51,387 nt of DNA from Syntrophaceticus schinkii (lineage in GTDB: Bacteria; Bacillota; DSM-12270; Thermacetogeniales; Thermacetogeniaceae): assembly GCF_000946815.1 (NCBI RefSeq), contig NZ_CDRZ01000282.1:1-51387 (forward strand), in the 5' to 3' direction. Under the pieces are notes generated by a model. It made no database searches, was not told where the DNA came from, and was given only the letters and a program-made list of their open reading frames with translations. Every line of letters starts with the position of its first letter. Within the stretch, counting starts at the first letter, position 1. Of this stretch, positions 35,629 through 42,882 are shown one piece after another. A program made the position numbers and the translations under genes.

Positions 35629-36594
35629 TCAATGCTTTAGCCTGTAGATCTTTAATGGTCTACCGACAGCACCATATTCTTGCTCAACATCAACAAGCCC
35701 GCACTCCTCCATGTAATCCAAATAACGCCTCACAGTAACTGTTGAGAGAGACATAGATTCCGATACGTCCTTTACAGTAACTTCTTTCCCCCCATCCTCT
35801 AATAAAACTGAAAATATTTCCTTGAGTGTAAGGGAGTTTAGGCCTTTGGGTAATTCCTGTTCTAAATCAAACACAGCATCAAACATCTCAAAATCAACAT
35901 CTTTATCGTTATTATCATGAGCTTGCTCCTGTTTAGGCAACCTCGATATTTCTGTTGGCAGTATTTTATCAAGCTTCCGAGTAACAAGAAACCGGGCAGT
36001 AAGCGCTATTAATACGGCCAGGATAAGGCCTGCAATCCCAATCGTTATCGGAGAGCCATAAATAATGCTTTCATAAAGGGTATCTTGTGTACCGATATAC
36101 AAAACACCAATTATTTGCCCTTCATCGTTAATTATCGGTTTGTAAACCGCTGAACAAAACCTACCCTCTTCAACAGCTTGCCCTAAGTAATTTTGTCCTG
36201 TTTCAAAAACCTTACTTCTCGCTTCCGTAGGGATAGGCCTATTAACTGCCCTAGCATCACAATCTCCGCCTATCACTGTTGTAGATACACACCTATTGTT
36301 CAGATAAATAGAGCACGAAGCGCCGGTTAATTCCTTAATGTAGTCCACAAGAACGAAGTTATCATTAATTTTAGTCTGACCCTTGTAAAGAACTCCTTCT
36401 TTTGCCTGCCAGGATCCTGGATATTTGAGATCGATTATTGCCTCAGCTACAGCTATATCCCTATTTGCTTTGTTTTCCATATTCATCAACAGAATAGGTT
36501 TAGCCTGTAAATGGAATACCAGTATGACAACCATTGTAACCAAGGCAACAATCCCTATTACAATAAGGGTTACCCGATTCTTTGGTGAGCGCAT
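35629..36594 (-). CDS. Membrane-bound one-component regulator: Cache-like sensor plus CitB/DcuR-type HTH (copy 2)
   Basis: 321 residues from ATG 36594, chosen because GGAGTGAATCGCCA precedes it exactly as in copy 1. Same layout as copy 1: helix, Cache-like outer domain (ELTGASCSIYLNNRCVSTT, GEC-type Cys retained), helix, linker, winged helix. The last ~60 residues are almost identical between the copies, while outer domains and linkers differ, so both likely bind similar DNA sites but may sense different ligands. A recent tandem duplication flanking the ccdA-thioredoxin pair. Confidence 0.85.
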   Translation of the reverse strand: MRSPKNRVTLIVIGIVALVTMVVILVFHLQAKPILLMNMENKANRDIAVAEAIIDLKYPGSWQAKEGVLYKGQTKINDNFVLVDYIKELTGASCSIYLNNRCVSTTVIGGDCDARAVNRPIPTEARSKVFETGQNYLGQAVEEGRFCSAVYKPIINDEGQIIGVLYIGTQDTLYESIIYGSPITIGIAGLILAVLIALTARFLVTRKLDKILPTEISRLPKQEQAHDNNDKDVDFEMFDAVFDLEQELPKGLNSLTLKEIFSVLLEDGGKEVTVKDVSESMSLSTVTVRRYLDYMEECGLVDVEQEYGAVGRPLKIYRLKH

Positions 36595-36825
36595 TGGCGA
36601 TTCACTCCAAAACATTTTTAAATCAAAACAACGCAACTGAGGACAGAAATTACCAGTTCTTTTGTAAAATTAGCACTCTTGGTAAATAATCGAATAAACT
36701 CGAAGAAAATCGAAAAATGAACCTTTTATATTCTTCTATATTCTTCGCCACACCATAACCCTAGTCCTTCCGAAGTAGTCCCCTGCCGTAAGCCCTCTCC
36801 CTACATACAGTCCCCCTGGCCAAAT

Positions 36826-36946
36826 GGTGCCTGTCACCAAAAGGCGTAATCGGTATATACAGGTTTATACAGATCCGGCTGCTTGGTGACAGTCACCGGA
36901 AGCTGTCACTAGAAGCTGCAAAAGTAAATTACTCAACCTGCCCCCC
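36826..36946. repeat. Family B pair plus degenerate family A copy
   Basis: GGTGCCTGTCACC at 36826-36838 and GGTGACAGTCACC at 36885-36897 with TATATACAG palindrome pieces between, then a family A remnant at 36921-36946 (AAAGTAAATTACTCAACCTG). No gene is seen in 36595-37226. Confidence 0.75.
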
Positions 36947-37226
36947 ACTAACATCCCTACCATCGCCGACCGCCTGCCATCACTTAATCTTGCCGGCTTT
37001 GACCCCGCCTGTAGTAATCAAAAAAGACCCTCTCCAAATTAAATCCCCTAAATCCCCTATATCACCTGATTTAGGCTAAATCATCACACTAATCGTCTTT
37101 GACATATTGCACAGATAGATGCCATGCCAGCCGTGCCATCTTTTACCTCAAAAAAGAAGAAGGAAATTTGACGATTGATGTCTAACCATATTTACTATCC
37201 AAAACTATATTATGGGAGGTGAGCCA

Positions 37227-38251
37227 GTGCATTTTATTAGGAACAAGTTTTTACAGGCTCTTGGTGTTGTATTGATCTGCGGTCTGCTTTTCCCGGGCAT
37301 CTCAGAAGCCGCTTCCTACACTGTGAAATCCGGCGACTCCTTATGGGTGATAGCGAATCGGTACAATACTACTGTAGCCAAGCTGCAGCAGCTCAACAAC
37401 ATCCCCGGATCACTGATTTACCCGGGACAGGTGCTGAAGGTGAGCAGTGAACCAGCTCAGAACCCAAATCCACCCGCTTCCCAGCCAAGTGCTCCTGGCA
37501 GCAGCACGTACACTGTGAAATCCGGTGACTCGCTTTGGGTGATAGCGAACCGCTTCAAGATGACTGTTGCCCAGCTGCAGAAGCTCAACAACATCACCGG
37601 GTCACTGATTTATCCGGGGCAGGTGCTGAAGGTGAAAGGTGAACCAGCTCAAAACCCAGATCCACCTCAGAACCCGAATCCACCAGCTTCCGAACCAAGT
37701 GCTCCTAGCACCAGCACGTACACAGTGAAATCCGGTGACTCCTTATGGGCGATAGCGAACCGATACGGGATCACTGTCAGCAAGCTGATGAGCCTCAACA
37801 ACTTAAAGGGGACTACCACTCTAACCCGGGCCAAGTGCTCAAAGTTGGCGAACAGACTTCAGGAGACAACCCGAGCCGCGGTGGCAGTTCAATTGTCCAA
37901 ACAGCCTACCGCTACCTGAATGTCCCGTATGTTTGGGGAGGCATATCATCATCGGGATTTGACTGCTCCGGTTTGGTTAAGCATGTCTATTCCATCCACG
38001 GGATCAATCTCCCCCGTGTAGCCTGTGACCAGGCAAATGCCGGGACGAAGATATGGAGTATGTCACAACTCCAGGTGGGAGACATTGTCTGTTTCTCCGG
38101 CAAGAGAAACGGTTATGTCGACCACGTTGGCATCTACATCGGAAGCAACCAGATCATCCACGCCAGCAGCAGTGCCGGCCGAGTTGTTGTATCTTCTCTG
38201 AGCGGCAACTGGTACCAGCAGACATTTGTCCATGGTGTGCGCGTATTGTAA
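37227..38251 (+). pseudogene. LysM x3 - NlpC/P60 cell-wall hydrolase, frameshifted
   Basis: GTG 37227 (GGGAGGTGA upstream) opens a signal peptide (VVLICGLLFPGISEAAS) and three LysM domains (each SYTVKSGDSLWVIANRY..., about residues 28-75, 96-140, 168-210) joined by Pro/Asn linkers. In the third LysM the frame breaks near 37808-37811 (GGGG; one more G would restore YPGQVL-like NPGQVLKVGE). The other frame continues with an NlpC/P60 domain: YVWGGISSSGFDCSGLV (catalytic Cys), DHVGIYIG (His), and IHASSS. Intact relatives cut gamma-D-Glu-diaminopimelate bonds in peptidoglycan. Dead gene, or a base-call error. Confidence 0.85.
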
Positions 38252-38340
38252 CAGGCGTATTGAAGCAACGCTCATTGTAGCAGTTAAGTCATTTAAGGTA
38301 AAAATACAGGAAAAACGTTGAAAACATTATGTTAAGCAAA

Positions 38341-38374
38341 ACGGCCAGGATAACTAAATTGGTATCCTGGCCGT
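38341..38374. terminator. Strong 12-bp hairpin after the LysM-NlpC gene
   Basis: ACGGCCAGGATA and TATCCTGGCCGT are perfect arms with a 10-base loop; flanked by AAAACA-rich and TTACTTATTATT sequence, so it can end transcripts from either side. Confidence 0.6.
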
Positions 38375-38865
38375 TACTTATTATTGGGTGCCGGTGCTCT
38401 GAAAACCGAAAACAGGTCATAATAAAGAAACCGGCAAAGAGGGAATCGGATGCCGTTGCTCTGACGCAAACCGAAAACCTTATCTTTGATATAGCCCGAC
38501 ACCACAACATGTAGCATGCCTTGCAGTGAGCAGCCTCACATATCGCAATGTAAAACCTGGTTGGACATCTTTTACACAGGCTGCCGTCCCCGTGATCTCC
38601 TGATCTCCCTGTGATCTCCCGTACATTTCTACCGTTATTAGCGGGGGGAGTTATAGGGAGTTATAGCGCCAAATAAAGTGGGAGATAACAGCATCTGCCT
38701 AAGACTAATGCCCCCATTCCCAGAATGCAGAAATGCACCAGGAACCGTCCCCACTGCATCTTTTGGCAAACTTGACAGACGATCTCCAGGCAGGGATATT
38801 GTTATATTATAGTGCGAGTGAGACGCGAGAACCGTCTCCGCCTCTTACCGCGTCTTAAATGGCGA
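38375..38865. other. Gene-free stretch with short repeats
   Basis: Holds TGATCTCC direct repeats (38591-38620), an inverted ACCGTTATTAGCGG copy (38631-38645), and a TATTGTTATA...GTGCGAGTGAGACGCGAGAACCGTC segment (about 38800-38835) related to 48760-48800. No gene. Confidence 0.5.
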
Positions 38866-38959
38866 TAGGGCCGGAAGGCCGTTGGCGACAATCACCGGTA
38901 GTGGGTGACTGTCACCGGCCTTTCAGCGATCAGAAAGTAAATTACTCAAGCCTGACCCC
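38866..38959 (-). repeat. Compound repeat: family B palindrome joined to family A
   Basis: GGCCGGAAGGCCGTTGGCGACAATCACCGG-type sequence, GGTGACTGTCACC at 38904-38916, then family A at 38931-38959. About 95 bp nearly identical to 42552-42650. Family A here encodes GVRLE and the TAA of the adjacent gene. Confidence 0.9.
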
Positions 38960-39727
38960 ACCTTCGACAAAGGTAATTGGATTTTTCGATTGTACATCAA
39001 CATCTGCAGGAATACGTAAATAGAGCAGCTGTTCTCCAGGGGTAGTCCTGGAGTCATGCTCAGACATATTACCGGAATCTAGCCCTGGGCCAGGTATGAT
39101 CACCGGTGATCCACCAGTGGATTGATGCTCAGGCGTCGACACTTCAGACTCACCTAATATTTGGCTGACCACAAATTCCCTGCTAAACATTCCCAATTCC
39201 ACCTTCAGGCATTCCGGCGCTTCTACTTTCAAAACATTACCATCCAGAGTTATCCGGTGCGGCATCATCCTTTCAGAGAAGTCAAAGAGCTCAACGATGG
39301 TTTTCGTGGCATAACTGACAGCTTCAATTTTACCATCCGCCCTGTCCTTCCTTTCGGCAACTATATTTACATCCTCCTCGTGCTGCTCATGTTTATGAAG
39401 CATCACCACATTAATCAGGCTGCCGCTAAAGGGAAATTCCCATTGTTTCAGCACAAAAGCCCCTTCTGACTGCTCCGGCCTTCCCTCAAAGGCCTTGCCA
39501 AATAAATCTCCATGATTAACCAAATCCTTTTCGCTCACTGTTTTCATCTTCATGTCAGCCAGGTTTTCTACCGGCAGCATTTGGAGAAGAACAGGGGAAA
39601 CAAACAGCAGCAGGATATAACCAGCCGTGAGCCAAAACTGTATATTATGTCGCAAGGAGAAACTGCTGCGCTTCACCATCAGGATAACCAGAAAGAGAAT
39701 TATTAATAAAGGGATGACAAAAGCCAT
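38942..39727 (-). CDS. Membrane-anchored protein of the ABC-2 operon, unknown family
   Basis: 261 residues. Two N-terminal hydrophobic helices (3-18 and 32-50) and a large outer domain with no motif I recognise. Its ATG follows the permease stop directly, so it is the last gene of the GntR-ABC operon and probably an accessory part of that exporter, as in ytr-type operons. The last six residues GGVRLE and the stop come from a family A repeat, so the natural C-terminus has been replaced. Confidence 0.7.
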   Translation of the reverse strand: MAFVIPLLIILFLVILMVKRSSFSLRHNIQFWLTAGYILLLFVSPVLLQMLPVENLADMKMKTVSEKDLVNHGDLFGKAFEGRPEQSEGAFVLKQWEFPFSGSLINVVMLHKHEQHEEDVNIVAERKDRADGKIEAVSYATKTIVELFDFSERMMPHRITLDGNVLKVEAPECLKVELGMFSREFVVSQILGESEVSTPEHQSTGGSPVIIPGPGLDSGNMSEHDSRTTPGEQLLYLRIPADVDVQSKNPITFVEGGVRLE

Positions 39728-40471
39728 CTATCTGACCTCCAGTCTGTTTGACAGCATAATGGAGCAGGCATAAATCAAACCTGCTGCAAGGATTACCTTC
39801 ACAGCCAGCAGAGCCAAGGAGCTCTCCCCACGAAAGAAATCAAATACCTTCAAGAGCTCCGGCAGGTGGTGTCCTCTACCAGCGAGAATAATTAAGCCGA
39901 AATATGTGCCTGCCATCAGCACAATAAACACCTTGCTCAGCTGCGCCAAAACCCCACAAAAATACCCCAGCGAACCAAAAAGGAGCAGATACAACAGGGT
40001 AACGGCAATACCTGTAAAAATAACTTCGGGGGTTACAATAAAATTCTGGCTCAACAGATAGCTGCTGCCCTTAAAATAAACTATTATCCTTAATAAAAAA
40101 CCGCTCAGCATCGCTGTCACCCCACCAATTAATGCAGCAGTAACCAAAAATGCCGCATTGGAAAGATTGCTGCTCAAGCGGTTAGATACAAAGGTAAAAT
40201 CGATATTTTGATAATCCTTTGTGGTAAGCCAGACAGCGACAACAATAATCCAGATACATGTAAAACCAATGACCATTTCACTGGAAAAAAACCTAATAGA
40301 GAGATTTACGTATTGTGACCCCATACCATAACTCATCACACCTCCCAGAGAAAACAGCAAGGCCATTACCTGTACACCCACCATGGCCAAAAACATTCCC
40401 AGGTGGCTTTTCAGCTTATATAAATACTGGTTCTTGACAGCCTCAAATAAGCTAGTCTCTGTCAAAGACAT
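39728..40471 (-). CDS. ABC-2 type permease
   Basis: About 247 residues from ATG 40471 (GGGGAGGA upstream; ATG 40474 is equally possible). Six hydrophobic helices (LAMVGVQVMALLFSLGGVM; VIGFTCIWIIVVAVWL; AAFLVTAALIGGVTAMLSGFLL; and three more), no soluble domain. Pairs with the ATPase whose last 20 bases it overlaps. Substrate unknown; homologous systems respond to wall-active antibiotics. Confidence 0.78.
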   Translation of the reverse strand: MSLTETSLFEAVKNQYLYKLKSHLGMFLAMVGVQVMALLFSLGGVMSYGMGSQYVNLSIRFFSSEMVIGFTCIWIIVVAVWLTTKDYQNIDFTFVSNRLSSNLSNAAFLVTAALIGGVTAMLSGFLLRIIVYFKGSSYLLSQNFIVTPEVIFTGIAVTLLYLLLFGSLGYFCGVLAQLSKVFIVLMAGTYFGLIILAGRGHHLPELLKVFDFFRGESSLALLAVKVILAAGLIYACSIMLSNRLEVR

Positions 40472-41354
40472 CATCGATTCCTCCCCTGTTTCTGTTAGTG
40501 AGGTAAACACAGAGGTCATCCGCCTTTACCGGAAGGATTTCCACACCGGATGCGCTGCTCTTTTTCAATATTCCATCAGCCGCATCACGCCTGATCACTA
40601 TATAACAGTGATCCTTGCCCACGCTTTTCTGATAATAAATCTCCTGTCCCGCTGTTAGCTCAAGAACTGCTTCTTTTTTGCCCCTCAAAGCGACAGCAAA
40701 CTCCTTCAGGTCGGAAATCGGCAGATGCAGTCGTTTTTTACCATCCTGAAGCAGGAGAATGTCCTCCAAAATATCCTCCACCTCACCCAGCAGATGGCTT
40801 GAAAAAATAATGTTGCGGGGTTTTCGCAGGTAATCCCTGAGCAGAGCCCGGTAAAAGTCCTTTCTTACCCCGGCATCCATTCCAGCAGTCGGTTCGTCAA
40901 AAATAGTCAACGGACAGCGCGCCGCCAGCCCTATTATCATATTAAAAGTGCTTTTCATCCCTTTGGAAAGGTAGCGATGCTGCTGCCCCGGATCTAAAGA
41001 AAAATAATCGAACAGCCCCTTGGCCAGCTCCATATCCCAGTTCTCATAAAAAGCAGCTGCCGATAACAGGATCTCTGCCAGAGATAATGATGAAGGAAAC
41101 TTCATGTGCTCATCAACAAAGATCAGATTGGATGAAACCTTCAGACTGTTAAAAGGATCTTCCGAAAAAACCGTGACCTGCCCAGAAGAAGCACGCATAA
41201 AACCCGCAATGATTTTCAACAGTGTTGTTTTTCCTGCCCCATTTGGCCCTATCAGTCCTGTAATCCTGTTTTCCTCAATAGTAAAAGACAGATCATTGAC
41301 TGCTTTTACTCTCCCAAAATTTTTGGTCAGCCCCTTACACGAAATTACATCCAT
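40452..41354 (-). CDS. ABC transporter ATPase (YtrB-like)
   Basis: 300 residues. Walker A GPNGAGKTT, signature in the divergent form YLSKGMKSTF, Walker B LTIFDEPTAGMD, switch His in IIFSSHLLGEVE. The LSKG signature and a C-terminal regulatory extension (about 205-300) are usual for ATPases paired with GntR/YtrA repressors. Located between gntR and the permease gene; a dispersed repeat (41420-41560) lies between it and gntR. Confidence 0.9.
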   Translation of the reverse strand: MDVISCKGLTKNFGRVKAVNDLSFTIEENRITGLIGPNGAGKTTLLKIIAGFMRASSGQVTVFSEDPFNSLKVSSNLIFVDEHMKFPSSLSLAEILLSAAAFYENWDMELAKGLFDYFSLDPGQQHRYLSKGMKSTFNMIIGLAARCPLTIFDEPTAGMDAGVRKDFYRALLRDYLRKPRNIIFSSHLLGEVEDILEDILLLQDGKKRLHLPISDLKEFAVALRGKKEAVLELTAGQEIYYQKSVGKDHCYIVIRRDAADGILKKSSASGVEILPVKADDLCVYLTNRNRGGIDDVFDRD

Positions 41355-41419
41355 CCTGTAGCCCCCTTAAATGATTCCCCTGAGGAAACCCTGTATTTCG
41401 TCAAGTTCTTTCCTGGCCT

Positions 41420-41560
41420 ACCACTGCTGACGCATCAAAAATAACCGCATAACCGCATACCCGCTCTGCTGAACCGAGGTGGGCAATTTGCACGATAAGA
41501 ATTTTGGTCCAATCGCTCAAATACCTTATACAGCGCCATGTTTGTGACTCATGGGTCGGG
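41420..41560 (-). repeat. Dispersed ~135-bp repeat, copy 2, inserted inside the GntR-ABC operon
   Basis: Reverse complement of the 25847-25982 repeat. Its first bases, CCCATGAGTCAC on the minus strand, supply the TGA that ends gntR (...GRPDP*). It separates gntR from the ATPase by about 190 bp, whereas such operons are normally tight. Confidence 0.88.
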
Positions 41561-41929
41561 TCTGCCGGCCTCCCGCATCATGCCAATCAATTCCTCTTCG
41601 TCAACTCCCAGGCGCCTGGCCTCAACCACCACTTCCTCCACCAGTTTTTTTAAAGTATGGTTCTTGCGTCTATACTGAATTTTTTCCTTTGCCTTGGCTG
41701 AAAGAAACATGCCCAGTCCACGCTTTTTATAGAGGATACCTTGATCTGCCAGTATGTTGATCCCCTTGGCTGCGGTAGCAGGATTAATATTAAACATCTC
41801 CGCCAGCTGATACTGAGAATATATTTTTTCGTTTTCCCTTATTCTCTCGCAGAGTATTTCGTTTTCCAGCCACTCCGATATCTGCACATATATTGGTTTG
41901 TTTCCAACCATATCAAGCTCCAACAACAC
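41549..41929 (-). CDS. GntR-family regulator, YtrA type
   Basis: 126 residues, the short YtrA form: N-terminal winged helix (KPIYVQISEWLENEIL, YSQYQLAEMFNINPATAAKGINILADQGILYKKRGLGMFL) and a ~50-residue helical dimerisation tail, no ligand domain. Start GTG 41929 or TTG 41926 keeps the family N-terminus LLELD; ATG 41911 is possible. Such repressors control their own operon with the ABC-2 genes. The stop is provided by a dispersed repeat, though the length looks normal. Confidence 0.9.
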   Translation of the reverse strand: MLLELDMVGNKPIYVQISEWLENEILCERIRENEKIYSQYQLAEMFNINPATAAKGINILADQGILYKKRGLGMFLSAKAKEKIQYRRKNHTLKKLVEEVVVEARRLGVDEEELIGMMREAGRPDP

Positions 41930-41939
41930 ACCCCCTCAG

Positions 41940-41997
41940 AGTACAGCAGTGCGCTACCCCTGTAATGTACTATACCAGTTAATTATTTGTATGTCAA
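41940..41997 (-). promoter_or_regulatory. Promoter and likely operator of the GntR-ABC operon
   Basis: Consensus TTGACA (41992-41997) and TATAGT (41969-41974) with 17-base spacing on the minus strand. Half-sites TGTACT/AGTACA lie at 41940-41945 and 41966-41971, the second overlapping the -10 box: a good arrangement for self-repression by the YtrA-type protein. Confidence 0.75.
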
Positions 41998-42009
41998 TAG
42001 TGGATCACG

Positions 42010-42209
42010 TACAGGACTGGATCACGGGAACTGGATCAGGGGAACTAGATCAGGGATCAGGGAGCGGTTCTTCTAATCCAATTTAAAAAGGTTTTATGGT
42101 GACTGTCACCGTTTAGCCGAATTTGTATAGACAAGTTGCGTTCCCGGGTGACTGTCACCAATTTGCCATTGATCCATATTAATTGGATCGAGGGAACGTT
42201 TCTCCTAAT
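42010..42209. repeat. GGATCA hairpin repeats enclosing a family B pair
   Basis: GGATCACGGGAACTGGATCAG and related pieces (42003-42060), hairpins GGATCAGG...CTAATCC at 42052-42080 and GGATCGAGG...CTAATCC at 42183-42209. Between them are two family B units: GGTGACTGTCACC at 42098-42110 and 42147-42159, 49 bp apart, with TTTGTATAGACAA. No gene in 41998-42632. Confidence 0.8.
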
Positions 42210-42439
42210 CCATTTTAAAAAGAACTGGCTTATCTTCTGGTGGAACGAGCGATGGGGAATCACTCTTTAGCCCACAAGATAAGTATGGTTCGATTGATTC
42301 GGGGTGCGGCTGGCCCTGCTTTACCAGGCCTCTTCATACCGAAAGTGTAAAAGAGAAACCTGACATGCGCTATCACATGATACGCATCGAGGTAAGAAAC
42401 AAGTGATCGGTAACAGTCACCTTAAGGCATCTTGCCGGT

Positions 42440-42468
42440 CAGAAAGTAAATTACTCAAGCCTGACCCC
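42440..42468 (-). repeat. Family A repeat, no gene ending in it
   Basis: Minus-strand GGGGTCAGGCTTGAGTAA then TTTACTTTCTG, preceded by GGTAACAGTCACC (42409-42421), a weak family B copy. Confidence 0.88.
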
Positions 42469-42551
42469 ATTCGGCACTTTGGATTCCTCCGCAGAGGTTC
42501 TCATTACCCTGCGCAACCTATATATGCAGGTATATGTATATTCAGCTAAAT

Positions 42552-42650
42552 GGTAATAGAACCGGAAGGCCGTTGGCGACAATCACCGGTGGTAGGTGAC
42601 TGTCACCAGCCTTTCACCGATCAGTAAGTAAATTACTCAAGCCTGACCCC
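42552..42650 (-). repeat. Compound repeat: family B palindrome joined to family A
   Basis: Near copy of 38866-38959: GGTGACTGTCACC at 42595-42607 and family A at 42622-42650 (one base change). Family A here ends a short open frame with GVRLE*. Confidence 0.9.
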
Positions 42651-42785
42651 ATCTTCGTGAACTGCTTTTTTCAGCTCTTCGCTGATAAAAACATACCACT
42701 GTTGACGACTCTTCTCTTTAACTGCAGCTGCAAAAGGGTCAACCCCTTTACCTATATGGTTACGGCTTATAGTATAGATACAAAT
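42633..42785 (-). CDS. Short open frame ending in family A repeat, doubtful
   Basis: About 50 residues (MQMICIYTIS..., VKEKSRQQWYVFISEELKKAVHED) ending in GVRLE* from family A. No clear ribosome site. Could be the 3' remnant of a gene captured by the repeat. A 9-bp inverted pair TATATGGTT (42753-42761) and AACCATATA (42796-42804) covers its 5' part. Low support. Confidence 0.25.
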   Translation of the reverse strand: MCIYTISRNHIGKGVDPFAAAVKEKSRQQWYVFISEELKKAVHEDGVRLE

Positions 42786-42817
42786 CATCTGCATAAACCA
42801 TATAGACGAAAAAGTAA

Positions 42818-42849
42818 AGAGACCAGGTAACATCCCCCACCTGGTCTCT
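42818..42849 (-). terminator. Terminator of the surface-protein gene
   Basis: Perfect 11-bp arms AGAGACCAGGT (42818-42828) and ACCTGGTCTCT (42839-42849); on the minus strand followed by TTACTTTTTC. Confidence 0.8.
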
Positions 42850-42882
42850 TGCTTTATCTGAACAAGAAGGAGTGTCCTGCAT

